Positions 35,403 through 47,093 of a DNA stretch of 64,000 nt are shown in pieces. The notes below the pieces were generated by a model. It saw nothing but the letters and a program-made list of their open reading frames with translations, did no database searches and was not told where the DNA came from. Position numbers and translations under genes: made by a program. The first letter of the stretch is position 1, and every line of letters starts with the position of its first letter. Source of the stretch: Cyanophora paradoxa (lineage: Eukaryota > Glaucocystophyceae > Cyanophorales > Cyanophoraceae); contig QPMI01000136.1 of assembly GCA_004431415.1 (NCBI GenBank), positions 1 through 64,000 of the forward strand. Reading direction: 5' to 3'.

Positions 35403-38400
35403 AAGGGCGAGTCAGAAGCTGGAGGATAACGGGTGAAGCGATGCGGCCCGCACCAGGTCGTTCTGCACCTCGCCGCCCTCGCTGCGCCATGCGCATCGCG
35501 GTGAGCGAGAGCTTAAATCGAATGGAAAGAGGAAAAGGCCGGCACGCAGGCGGCTATGCACCTCGGCGAGGAGAGGAGGCAGAAGATCAGCTTGCGATCG
35601 CTCCGCGTCCGCTGATGGCGAGAGCGACGCGCTCGCTGCGCTTGGAGAGTCAATCGAAAGAAAAGAAGCGTCCGCGCCGACGAACGACCGCACCTCGGCC
35701 CGAGCGGCCGAAAGCATGATCTCCGAGGCGCCCGGCAGCCCGCGACCGCGACCGCGAGGGCGAGGGCGAGGGCGAAGAGCTCGCTGCGCTCGGATCGAAA
35801 GAGAAGAAATATGCGCGACAGCAAACGACCGCACCTGCGCCCGAGCGGCCGCAAGCATGAACTCCGAGGCCGATCCCAGCAGCCACGGGCCACACGTCCG
35901 GAAAGCGGCACGCACTGCGCTGCGCACGCCGCCGGCGTTACAACAAGATCAAAGGGCGAGCAGTGGAGACAAGAGCGAGCACCTGGCCTGCGGAAGAAGG
36001 CGCCGGGCGAACTGGGCGGTGGTGTTCTGCTCGCGGGGACCAGTCACGCCCGCTCCCTGGCCCGCCAGCGAAATGAGGGATTGAATCAAAGGAGAGGAAA
36101 CGAAAAGCACCTTGCTTCGCCTCCGCAGCCGCCGCCTACGTTCCGCGCGTGCCTGTCAGCGGCAGAACGCCCACTGGCGACAGCCGCGGGAGGAATGGAC
36201 AAAAAAGGCAACAAGGAGGTCGACAGCGATGCGTTCGCGAGCGTTCGCGGCCGCAACCGGGCGCCAGCCACCCTGAAGCAGCGCTCTGCGTTTGAAATCA
36301 GGCGGGCGACAGGCGGCGAGAGGCGCCAGAGGATGCAAGAGAGGACCTTCGAGCATCGTTCGCGCTGGAAGCCGACGAAGTTCGCTGCGGCGGCAGCAAG
36401 TCCGTTCGACCTGGTTTGAAAAGCGGAATCAGAGACGCGGGCAGCGCTGCGAGACCCCGGAGGAGCCAACGAACCGAGCCGCTGTGAGAGTGAAGCGCGT
36501 CCGCGCGGCAGCCTTCAGTCGAGGCTGCAGCTGCTGGCAGCAAGGCACATGAAGGCGCTTCAAGGCAGCAAGTTTGGGGTACACGACTGTTGGGAAAAGC
36601 CTTATGAGGCCCACAGCGGCAGGGCCGCCGCGGCAGCCGCGCCGTAGTATAGCTTTCCGAAGCCGCCTGAAGCGATTGCCAACGGCTCGACCTGGCCCTC
36701 GGTCCGGAGCGCCTCCCGCTGCGGCACCTTCGCGCGTGCTCGCAGCACGCAGCGCGAGGCAGCTACAAGCACGTGAGCTTGTAATCATGGGTCCAGCTCC
36801 CCCCGTAGCGTCGTCCCTGCGCCGCGCCGATCCACAGCTAGATCGACGTCGACCAGCCTGGCAGCTGCAGGCCCGCAACCCCGCGCTGGGTGACTTCGCC
36901 GTGCTGGCCGGGCTCTTAAGCTTTGCGTGGCTTTCAGCTCACTTCAGCAGTATCTCTACCAGACAGCCCCGCGGTCGATTTGGAGGGTTGAGGTGCACAC
37001 CGGCCGGCGGAGCTCTCTCACATGTTTCGGTTCATAGCGCGTCCCTCTAAGATGCTCACGCAGTGCCTCTGACTCTGGACTGGCCGGGCGCTGCGTGAGC
37101 GCGCGGACCGACGCAACCTCCCGATCGGCGGTCGCCTCGGGTGCGCCTACCAAGCACAGCATTTGGCCAGCGACGCGCGAGCGCGTAGCTGACGAGGCCC
37201 AGATCGCCAGGATGGGTGAGCCGCCTCGGATCGTCGCAGTTTGGGAGACATTCTTCTACACTGCCTAGGTGAACCGGCTGGGCCCGTGCGCGTCGCTGAC
37301 AGGACGCGTACGCGTCGCTGACGGGGCGCGCCGGTAACACAGGATACCGGAAGACGCCGCGTGAAGCCCAGGGGCTGGGGTGCGGCGGGTGGCGACGCCG
37401 CTCGCGGGGCGGGGCGGATCCGGAGGCGCGGCAGGCGGCCGCGTGAATTCCAGGATAGGGCGGAGGCGCTTCCTGCGGCGCTGCAGCTCGCGGAGGCGGG
37501 CGGGCGGCCGGAGGCGCGGCGCGTGGCGGCGCGGCTCGCCGGGCGGGCAGAGGCGCGGCGGGCGGCCGCACGGCTCGCCAGGCGGGCCGGGGCGCGGCGG
37601 GTGGCGTCGGCGGCTCGCCGGGCGGGGCGGAGGCGCGGCAGGCGGCGGAGGCAGCTTGCCGGGCCGGGCGGAGGCGCGGCGGGCGGCCGCGAGGCTCCGC
37701 TGGGCGGGGCGGAGGCGCGGCGGGCGGCGGCGAGGCTCGCCAGGTGGGCCGGGGGCGCGGCGGGCGGCGGCGCGGCTCGCGGAGCGGGATGGATCCTCGC
37801 GGGCGGCGGCGAGGCTCGCCGGGCGGGGCAGACGCTCGGCGGGCGGCCGCGCGCCTCGCGGGCCGGGGCGGAGGCGCGGCGGGCGGCGGCGCGCCTCGCT
37901 GGGCGGGGCGGAGGCGCGGCGGGCGGCGGCGGCGGCTCGCGGGGCGGGATGGAGGCGCAGCAAGCGGCGTCGGCGGCTCGCCGGGCGGGGCGGAGGCGCG
38001 GCAGGCGGCGGAGGCAGCTCGCCGGGCCGGGCGGAGGCGCAGCGGGCGGCCGCGAGGCTCCGCTGGGCGGGGCGGAGGCGCGGCGGGCGGCGGAGGCGGC
38101 TCGCCGGGCGGGGCCGAGGCGCGGCGGGCGGCGGAGGCGGCTCGCGGACCGGGGCAGACGCTCGGCGGGCGGCCGCGCGGCTCGCCAGGCGGGCCGGGGG
38201 CGCGGCGGGCGGCGGCGCGGCTCGCCGGGCGGGCCGGGGGCGCGGAGGGCGGCGGCGCGGCTCGCCGGGCGAGACTGTGGCGCGGCGGGCGGCGGCGAGG
38301 CTCGCCAGGTGGGCCGGGGGCGCGGCGGGCGGCGGCGCGGCTCGCGAGGCGTGACGGAGGCGCGGCAGGAGGCGGAGGCAGCTCGCCGGGCCAGGCGGAG

Positions 38401-38662
38401 GCGCGGCGGGCGGCCGCGAGGCTCCGCTGGGCGGGGCGGAGGCGCGGCGGGCGGCCGCAAGGCTCGGCTGGGCGGGGCGGAGGCGCGGCGGGCGGCGGCG
38501 GCGGCTCGCGGGGCGGGACGGAGGCGCGGCGGGCGGCCGTGCGGCTCGCAAGGCGGGCCGGGGGCGCAGCAAGCGGCGTCGGCAGCTCCGAGGCTCGCCG
38601 GGCGGGGCGGAGGCGCGGCTCTCCGGGCGGGGCAGAGGTGCGGCGGGCGGGCCCTAGGCTCT
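35403..38662. repeat. Left inner arm of the large inverted repeat
   Basis: Matches the reverse complement of about 41,340-44,306 nearly base for base over 35,403-37,375, with small indels (for example around 35,880 and 36,945). The inner part (37,376-38,650) is a GC-rich minisatellite of roughly 33-66 bp units (GCGCGGCGGGCGGCGGCGCG-like) of which the right arm has a shorter version. Open frames here are long only because the repeats lack stops in several frames at once and encode Ala/Arg/Gly repeats; I do not regard them as genes. Confidence 0.88.
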
Positions 38663-41335
38663 CAGTGCTGGATTTGATTTTGAGGTCGGCGCAGGCCGCA
38701 AGCTAGCTCGTAGCGTGCCGTGCATTATTTTGCAGGGCAAGTCGCCATTATTTTTGGCGGGCATTTTGAGGCCTTCCCGCGCGCCAGGAAATGCGAATAG
38801 AAGCCCGGCAGCCGGTAATCACGTTGAGGCCCTATCTAACACGCTATCAAATGACTCGTATCCGTTGGCATCTGAGCTGGAAAGGCACGGGCGGACTCGG
38901 AATCGGCTCTCAAAATTGATCTCGGGAGAAACCCTATAAGGGAGTCGTTCTTCCCCGCCTCAATGCCCGGGAGCCCTGAGCTTCTCGTCAAATACTCTAC
39001 AGATACACAGTGGGGCGCTGATATCATCTCCGGGTGCTTACATGTGCCAGGAACCCAGTATTCTTTTAATGGCAGCTAGAGACTCATGATCATGATCATG
39101 TGCAAAGAAGTGCGAAGTCGCCGCGCTGAGCATATGAGAACGGACGAGCTGACGAGAACTTCAGATTCGGATTCCCCATCCTCGAAATGGGCGGGGTGCA
39201 AATGTGGAGTCAGTCGCGGACCAAGATGACGGAGCGGCGTCAGGTCAAGCGAGCTCTCCGAGACTGTCAACTTGCCCCGAAGAGGCCTCGAGGACAGAAA
39301 TCACCAAGGATAGCATCTTATCTGACAAGTTACATCCGGGCGATGAGACGCTTTTGGGGGTTCTTGACAGTGCTGGATTTGATTTTGAGGTCGGCGCAGG
39401 CCGCAAGCTAGCTCGTAGCGTGCCGTGCATTATTTTGCAGGGCAAGTCGCCATTATTTTTGGCGGGCATTTTGAGGCCTTCCCGCGCGCCAGGAAATGCG
39501 AATAGAAGCCCGGCAGCCGGTAATCACGTTGAGGCCCTATCTAACACGCTATCAAATGACTCGTATCCGTTGGCATCTGAGCTGGAAAGGCACGGGCGGA
39601 CTCGGAATCGGCTCTCAAAATTGATCTCGGGAGAAACCCTATAAGGGAGTCGTTCTTCCCCGCCTCAATGCCCGGGAGCCCTGAGCTTCTCGTCAAATAC
39701 TCTACAGATACACAGTGGGGCGCTGATATCATCTCCGGGTGCTTACATGTGACAGGAACCCAGTATTCTTTTAATGGCAGCTAGAGACTCATGATCATGA
39801 TCATGTGCAAACAAGTGCGAAGTCGCCGCGCTGAGCATATGAGAACGGACGAGCTGACGAGAACTTCAGATTCGGATTCCCCATCCTCGAAATGGGCGGG
39901 GTGCAAATGTGGAGTCAGTCGCGGACTCCGGGACCAAGATGACGGAGCGGCGTCAGGTCAAGCGAGCTCTCCGAGACTGTCAACTTGCCCCGAAGAGGCC
40001 TCGAGGACAGAAATCACCTAGGATAGCATCTTATCTGACAAGTTACATCCGGGCGATGAGACGCTTTTGGGGGTTCTTGACAGTGCTGGATTTGATTTTG
40101 AGGTCGGCGCAGGCCGCAAGCTAGCTCGTAGCGTGCCGTGCATTATTTTGCAGGGCAAGTCGCCATTATTTTTGGCGGGCATTTTGAGGCCTTCCGCGCG
40201 CCAGGAAATGCGAATAGAAGCCCGGCAGCCGGTAATCACGTTGAGGCCCTATCTAACACGCTATCAAATGACTCGTATCCGTTGGCATCTGAGCTGGAAA
40301 GGCACGGGCGGACTCGGAATCGGCTCTCAAAATTGATCTCGGGAGAAACCCTATAAGGGAGTCGTTCTTCCCCGCCTCAATGCCCGGGAGCCCTGAGCTT
40401 CTCGTCAAATACTCTACAGATACACAGTGGGGCGCTGATATCATCTCCGGGTGCTTACATGTGACAGGAACCCAGTATTCTTTTAATGGCAGCTAGAGAC
40501 TCATGATCATGATCATGTGCAAACAAGTGCGAAGTCGCCGCGCTGAGCATATGAGAACGGACGAGCTGACGAGAACTTCAGATTCGGATTCCCCATCCTC
40601 GAAATGGGCGGGGTGCAAATGTGGAGTCAGTCGCGGACTCCGGGACCAAGATGACGGAGCGGCGTCAGGTCAAGCGAGCTCTCCGAGACTGTCAACTTGC
40701 CCCGAAGAGGCCTCGAGGACAGAAATCACCTAGGATAGCATCTTATCTGACAAGTTACATCCGGGCGATGAGACGCTTTTGGGGGTTCTTGACAGTGCTG
40801 GATTTGATTTTGAGGTCGGCGCAGGCCGCAAGCTAGCTCGTAGCGTGCCGTGCATTATTTTGCAGGGCAAGTCGCCATTATTTTTGGCGGGCATTTTGAG
40901 GCCTTCCCGCGCGCCAGGAAATGCGAATAGAAGCCCGGCAGCCGGTAATCACGTTGAGGCCCTATCTAACACGCTATCAAATGACTCGTATCCGTTGGCA
41001 TCTGAGCTGGAAAGGCACGGGCGGACTCGGAATCGGCTCTCAAAATTGATCTCGGGAGAAACCCTATAAGGGAGTCGTTCTTCCCCGCCTCAATGCCCGG
41101 GAGCCCTGAGCTTCTCGTCAAATACTCTACAGATACACAGTGGGGCGCTGATATCATCTCCGGGTGCTTACATGTGCCAGGAACCCAGTATTCTTTTAAT
41201 GGCAGCTAGAGACTCATGATCATGATCATGTGCAAAGAAGTGCGAAGTCGCCGCGCTGAGCATATGAGAACGGACGAGCTGACGAGAACTTCAGATTCGG
41301 ATTCCCCACCCTCGAAATGGGCGGGGTGCATATCC
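38663..41335. repeat. Tandem array of about 711-bp units at the centre of the palindrome
   Basis: Copies begin at 38,663, 39,368, 40,081 and 40,793 (periods 705, 713, 712); the last is about three-quarters length. Units are almost identical; small differences include CAAAGAAG/CAAACAAG and a CGGACTCCGG insertion in copies 2-3. Each contains ATGATCATGATCATG and AAACCCTATAAGGGA-like sequence. Short open frames recur in every copy but show no recognisable protein. All units point the same way, so the centre itself is not palindromic. Looks like a satellite. Confidence 0.92.
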
Positions 41336-41339
41336 GATG

Positions 41340-44306
41340 ATCTACGCAAGAGTACTACGGTACAGAGCGAGCATCTGCAGGCTTCCCCACGAGCCTCCGC
41401 CGCGCCACTCCTCCGCCCTGCCCCACGAGCCGCGCAGCCGGCCGCCGCGCCTGCGCACCGCCGCCCGCCGCCCCTCTCCCCGCCCGGCGAGTCGCGCCGC
41501 AGCGCGCCGCGCCTCCGGCCGCCCAGCGAGCCGCGCGCCGCCCGCCCGCCTCCGCCCGGCCCGGCGAGCTGCCTCCGCCGCCTGCCGCGCCTCGGCCCCG
41601 CCCGGCGAGCCGCCGACGCCGCCCGCCGCGCCTCCGCCCCGCCCAGCGGAGCCTCGCGGCCGCCCGCTGCGCCTCTGCCCGGCCCGGCGAGCTGCCTCCG
41701 CCGCCTGCCGCGCCTCCGCCCCGCCCGGCGAGCCGCCGACGCCGCTTGCTGCGCCTCCATCCCGCCCCGCGAGCCGCCGCCGCCGCCCGCCACGCCTCCG
41801 CCCCGCCCAGCGAGGCGCGCCGCCGCCGCCGCGCCTCCGCCCCGGCCCGCGAGGCGCGCGGCCGCCCGCCGAGCGTCTGCCCCGCCCGGCGAGCCTCGCC
41901 GCCGCCCGCCGAGCGTCTGCCCCGGTCCGCGAGCCGCGCCGCCGCCCGCCGCGCCCCGGCCCACCTGGCGAGCCTCGCCGCCGCCCGCCGCGCCTCCGCC
42001 CCGCCCAGCGGAGCCTCGCGGCCGCCCGCCGCGCCTCCGCCCGGCCCGGCAAGCTGCCTCCGCCGCCTGCCGCGCCTCCGCCCGCCCGGCGAGCCGCCGA
42101 CGCCACCCGCCGCGCCCCCGGCCCGCCTGGCGAGCCGTGCGGCCGCCCGCCGCGCCTCTGCCCCGCCCGGCGAGCCGCGCCGCCACGCGCCGCGCCTCCG
42201 GCCGCCCGCCCGCCTCCGCGAGCTGCAGCGCCGCAGGAAGCGCCTCCGCCCTATCCTGGAATTCACGCGGCCGCCTGCCGCGCCTCCGGATCCGCCCCGC
42301 CCCGCGAGCGGCGTCGCCACCCGCCGCACCCCAGCCCCTGGGCTTCACGCGGCGTCTTCCGGTATCCTGTGTTACCGGCGCGCCCCGTCAGCGACGCGTA
42401 CGCGTCCTGTCAGCGACGCGCACGGGCCCAGCCGGTTCACCTAGGCAGTGTAGAAGAATGTCTCCCAAACTGCGACGATCCGAGGCGGCTCACCCATCCT
42501 GGCGATCTGGGCCTCGTCAGCTACGCGCTCGCGCGTCGCTGGCCAAATGCTGTGCTTGGTAGGCGCACCCGAGGCGACCGCCGATCGGGAGGTTGCGTCG
42601 GTCCGCGCGCTCACGCAGCGCCCGGCCAGTCCAGAGTCAGAGGCACTGCGTGAGCATCTTAGAGGGACGCGCTATGAACCGAAACATGTGAGAGAGCTCC
42701 GCCGGCCGGTGTGCACCTCAACCCTCCAAATCGACCGCGGGGCTGTCTGGTAGAGATACTGCGGATGTAAGTGAGCTGAAAGCCACGCAAAGCTTAAGAG
42801 CCCGGCCAGCACGGCGAAGTCACCCAGCGCGGGGTTGCGGGCCTGCAGCTGGTCGACGTCGATCTAGCTGTGGATCGGCGCGGCGCAGGGACGACGCTAC
42901 GGGGGGAGCTGGACCCATGATTACAAGCTCACGTGCTTGTAGCTGCCTCGCGCTGCGTGCTGCGAGCACGCGCGAAGGTGCCGCAGCGGGAGGCGCTCCG
43001 GACCGAGGGCCAGGTCGAGCCGTTGGCAATCGCTTCAGGCGGCTTCGGAAAGCTATACTACGGCGCGGCTGCCGCGGCGGCCCTGCCGCTGTGGGCCTCA
43101 TAAGGCTTTTCCCAACAGTCGTGTACCCCAAACTTGCTGCCTTGAAGCGCCTTCATGTGCCTTGCTGCCAGCAGCTGCAGCCTCGACTGAAGGCTGCCGC
43201 GCGGACGCGCTTCACTCTCACAGCGGCTCGGTTCGTTGGCTCCTCCGGGGTCTCGCAGCGCTGCCCGCGTCTCTGATTCCGCTTTTCAAACCAGGTCGAA
43301 CGGACTTGCTGCCGCCGCAGCGAACTTCGTCGGCTTCCAGCGCGAACGATGCTCGAAGGTCCTCTCTTGCATCCTCTGGCGCCTCTCGCCGCCTGTCGCC
43401 CGCCTGATTTCAAACGCAGAGCGCTGCTTCAGGGTGGCTGGCGCCCGGTTGCGGCCGCGAACGCTCGCGAACGCATCGCTGTCGACCTCCTTGTTGCCTT
43501 TTTTGTCCATTCCTCCCGCGGCTGTCGCCAGTGGGCGTTCTGCCGCTGACAGGCACGCGCGGAACGTAGGCGGCGGCTGCGGAGGCGAAGCAAGGTGCTT
43601 TTCGTTTCCTCTCCTTTGATTCAATCCCTCATTTCGCTGGCGGGCCAGGGAGCGGGCGTGACTGGTCCCCGCGAGCAGAACACCACCGCCCAGTTCGCCC
43701 GGCGCCTTCTTCCGCAGGCCAGGTGCTCGCTCTTGTCTCCACTGCTCGCCCTTTGATCTTGTTGTAACGCCGGCGGCGTGCGCAGCGCAGCGCGTGCCGC
43801 TTTCCGGACGTGTGGCCCGGTGGCTGCTGGGATCGGCCTCGGAGTTCACGCTTGCGGCCGCTCGGGCGCAGGTGCGGTCGTTTGCTGTTGCGCATATTTC
43901 TTCTCTTTCGATCCGAGCGCAGCGAGCTCTTCGCCCTCGCCCTCGCCCTCGCGGTCGCGGTCGCGGGCTGCCGGGCGCCTCGGAGATCATGCTTTCGGCC
44001 GCTCGGGCCGAGGTGCGGTCGTTCGTCGGCGCGGACGCTTCTTTTCTTTCGATTGACTCTCCAAGCGCAGCGAGCGCGTCGCTCTCGCCATCAGCGGACG
44101 CGGAGCGATCGCAAGCTGATCTTCTGCCTCCTCTCCTCGCCGAGGTGCATAGCCGCCTGCGTGCCGGCCTTTTCCTCTTTCCATTCGATTTAAGCTCTCG
44201 CTCACCGCGATGCGCATGGCGCAGCGAGGGCGGCGAGGTGCAGAACGACCTGGTGCGGGCCGCATCGCTTCACCCGTTATCCTCCGGCTTATGACTCGCC
44301 CTTACT
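41340..44306. repeat. Right inner arm of the large inverted repeat
   Basis: Reverse complement of 35,403-38,650. The minisatellite part (41,372-42,320) is about 0.3 kb shorter than on the left, and 42,346-44,306 matches 37,375-35,403 with few differences. The near identity implies recent duplication or ongoing gene conversion, or an assembly artefact made by reading through a hairpin. No gene is supported inside. Confidence 0.88.
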
Positions 44307-44736
44307 AGTTAATTACTAGTACTACATGTGAATCCCTAGTACCTCTCCCTTCAGCCTGCTCGTGCTAGGCCCCACGCTGCATGATTCAGTGTTGATGTGC
44401 TGCCTATAGCTAAATTTACAGTCCGCCGGTCTCTAGTTCTAGACTGCAGAGCAACCAGAGGCAGGTGGGCACAAGGCGCGCCCGGGGCCTGCTGGATTGC
44501 TGGAGCCGGGCAGGCGCCTGGCCTGGGCCCGAGAGAGTATATATTATATATATATCGATCAGGATTCAGGACCCCAGTATACGTACGCGTAGACAGCAGG
44601 CGCATGCAGCAGGCGAGGCCTAGGCCTAGGGCCAGGCCACAAATTATTGAGAATATATATAAAACTGGCTTATTATAATTAAGATATGGATCGGCAGATT
44701 AGGTTGAAAGTATAATAAAATAAAAACACCACAGAT
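44307..44736. other. Unpaired spacer in the palindrome, right side
   Basis: No gene. Includes ATATATTATATATATATCGA (about 44,538-44,557) and CAGGCGAGGCCTAGGCCTAG-like palindromic sequence; not related to the left spacer. Confidence 0.5.
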
Positions 44737-45118
44737 CGACAGACTCAGCGACAGAATCGGTCGACAAAATCAGTCGATCGACAGAATCAGTCGATCGACT
44801 GATTCTGCGACAGAATCGGTCGACCGATTCTGTCGAATTTTATCGACTGACTCTGCGACAGAATCGGTCGACAAAATCAGTCGATCGACCAACTCTGTCG
44901 ATCGACTGATTCTGCGCCAGAATCGGTCGACCGAATCAGTCGAATTTTATCGACTGATTCTGCGACAGAATCGGTCGACAAAATCAGTCGATCGACAGAA
45001 TCAGTCGATCGACTGATTCTGCGACAGAATCGGTCGACCGATTCTGTCGAGTTTTATCGACTGATTCTGTCGCAGATTCTGTCGAAGGTATTGCAATACT
45101 CCAAAAGTGCAGATATAC
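44737..45118. repeat. Dyad-rich repeats, right outer arm of the palindrome
   Basis: Inverted counterpart of 34,502-34,880: tandem units rich in TCGATCGACTGATTCTG and CAGAATCGGTCGACCGATTC, ending in the mirror of the left edge. Copy number and order differ slightly from the left. Confidence 0.87.
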
Positions 45119-45860
45119 GGGGGGGGGTTGGCGCTTTTTTTTCAAGCTCAAGAATTTTTTTGCAAGCTCAAGTGCCAGCAGTTGATCATGATCACATGCA
45201 TGATGTCGATCATGATCACGAGCTCGAGCTCGAGATGGCTATAGTGCTAGCTAGAGCTAGATCTAGATCTAGCGCTAGCATATACATAAAGCTAGCTATA
45301 TATATCAAGCACCTCAATATCAATTGCAAGCCATTGGGGCTAAGGTATTTTAAAAAGGGACTTTTGAGGGGGCGGCGCCGACGTCAGGCCCTAGCTATAT
45401 AGGGGCTATATTGAAAATTTCAAAAGCCCGTTTGACTTTTGCAGCCCATGCATGGCCAGGAACTCAAAACAGCTGCAGGGTACTGCGCATCATGGCATAC
45501 TCAGTGACTCGTACGATACCGCAGCCGGAACTTTAGAACTTGCGAACAACTCTCCGAGGTGCGCTGTTTTAGTGTACCCCTCTCGGCTCTACCCCCTCCC
45601 CCCTTTGGGATCCACCATGCGCCCGTGGGCCGACGGCACAACATGATCTTAAGAGGCATGGGGCGGCCCGCCGCCCGCCCCCCCGCCCCCCCCTCCCCCC
45701 CCCGTCCCCCCTCGTGCAGTACCCCCCGGCACCGCGCGCGGCCCGCCCGGCCCCCCCCCCCCCCCCCCCCCGATGGAGACATCGCGCGAGGCGCGCCGTG
45801 GCCCGCGGGCCGCAGGCGACACGCGAGGACTCGCAGGGGCGGCGCGCGAGAGGGACCGTT
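45119..45860. other. Non-coding region, palindrome-rich then C-rich
   Basis: About 45,180-45,300 is unusually dense in short perfect palindromes (TGATCATGATCA, GAGCTCGAGCTC, CTAGATCTAG, GCTAGC). 45,660-45,775 has long C runs. No gene supported. Confidence 0.5.
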
Positions 45861-45884
45861 GCATTTTATTTTCCAACACTACGT

Positions 45885-46020
45885 ACACGATCGAGTCGAC
45901 GAGGGGGCCCGCAGGGCGCTATGTACACGATCGGGCGGCGGGAGGGGCCCTGCAGGCGCTACGTACACGATCGAGGCGACGGGAGGGGCGCACGGGCGCT
46001 ATGTACACGATGAGGCGATG
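45885..46020. repeat. Short tandem repeats downstream of the 232-residue gene
   Basis: Four copies of a roughly 39-bp unit centred on CGCTATGTACACGATCG occur directly past the stop of the minus-strand gene. An AAATAAAA sequence (minus strand, about 45,866-45,873) beyond them could serve as a polyadenylation signal. Confidence 0.65.
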
Positions 46021-46041
46021 ACCAGGTGCTCCTGGATGCCC

Positions 46042-46740
46042 TTAGAGGTAGTCCTCGTCGTCCGACTCGCCCTCCAGATCGTCGACGTGGACGACGCAGA
46101 CCACGAAAAAGCCAAAGGCCTCGTAGGCGTTGGGGACAAAGGGAGACGCCACCGTGTACGTGGTGATCTCCCAGCCCTTGAGGGCGACGCGCGCGTCGGA
46201 GCAGACGGCCCGCGCGATCTGGTCCGCGGTCGGCACGTCGGCGCAGACAAAGGCGATGACGCGCTCTTTGAGGAGGTCGCGGACGTGGCCCGCGACCGCG
46301 GCGGCAGACGTGGGCGCGAGGGGGCCGTCGAGGTTCTGGACGGCCGCGCGCGGGACGACCGCGACGACCTCGCCCCAGTTCGCGACGAACGCGTCGTGGT
46401 ACATGCCGTCGAGGGGAGCGTCGAGCGCGGCGGCCACCCCGGCGAGGCGCGCCGCGGTCGCGTCCACCGTCGTCGGCACGCCGCAGTCGAACAGCGAGAC
46501 GGCAAAGGCGCGGCCCTTGGGGAGCTTGTCGTTGAGAACGCCCGCGACCGCCGAGTCCATCATGGCCTCGGGATCGTGCGCGCCAAAGGTCCGGAGGATG
46601 AGCGCGTCGAGCTCGGGGTCCGCGTCCGGGAGGCGCGCCAGAGCCGCGGCCCAGGCCGCGGTTGCGGCCTCGGGCGCGGGCGTGGTGGTCACCTCGGGCG
46701 CGGTCGTGGTCGCGGTGGCGTCGAAGCGGGTGGAAGACAT
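46042..46740 (-). CDS. Hypothetical protein (232 aa) of the GC-rich block
   Basis: 232 residues, intronless. A Thr/Ala/Pro-rich start is followed by a compositionally normal globular part (PKGRAFAVSLFDCGVPTTVD, ANWGEVVAVVPRAA, KERVIAFVCADVPTADQIAR) and an acidic C-terminus (DDLEGESDDEDYL). On the minus strand an AATAAAAGG box at about 46,796-46,804 lies some 57 bp before the ATG, like other genes of this block. No family recognised. Confidence 0.7.
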   Translation of the reverse strand: MSSTRFDATATTTAPEVTTTPAPEAATAAWAAALARLPDADPELDALILRTFGAHDPEAMMDSAVAGVLNDKLPKGRAFAVSLFDCGVPTTVDATAARLAGVAAALDAPLDGMYHDAFVANWGEVVAVVPRAAVQNLDGPLAPTSAAAVAGHVRDLLKERVIAFVCADVPTADQIARAVCSDARVALKGWEITTYTVASPFVPNAYEAFGFFVVCVVHVDDLEGESDDEDYL

Positions 46741-46795
46741 GGTCGAGGTTGAAGTTTGTCGAGGTGCGAGTGTGGGGATTGCCTGCGCGGGGCAC

Positions 46796-46804
46796 CCCTT
46801 TTAT
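46796..46804 (-). promoter_or_regulatory. TATA-like AATAAAAGG box
   Basis: Lies about 57 bp upstream of the 232-residue gene. Similar boxes occur before the RING gene (AATAAATGG, minus strand about 50,197-50,205) and the primase gene (ATATAAAGG, 50,404-50,412), a shared promoter pattern within otherwise very GC-rich DNA. Confidence 0.6.
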
Positions 46805-47093
46805 TCTGCCGAGCTGCGAGCAGGTCGCTTTCGTCCAATTCGGGCTCGGGGGGCGCCCTCTCGCACGACTCGGGCGCGGATGAATGCGGGATCGACTCGG
46901 CGCCCTTTTGCGCGTGCCGGGCGCGGATGAATGCTGGAAATGGGCGCGCCGTGTGCCTGGCGGAGGAGCTGCGGGCTCGACTCTCGGTCCGGGAAATGGG
47001 TGGCCCGGCCTTTCGTCGTGTCGCCCCGGCCGTCGGGGCGGGGGTACGGCGCGCTGCGGCGGGGGTACGGCGGCCCCGGCGCCGCCCCCTTAG

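Noticed and set aside
37361-38706. Several overlapping open frames of 320-440 codons on both strands
   Set aside because: They follow the GC-rich minisatellite, encode Ala/Arg/Gly or Pro/Arg repeats in every frame, and are mirrored in the other palindrome arm. Lack of stops is explained by base composition.
38715-41157. Repeated 63-96 codon frames in the 711-bp array
   Set aside because: They recur because the DNA repeats; no start context, no family, and equally open on both strands.
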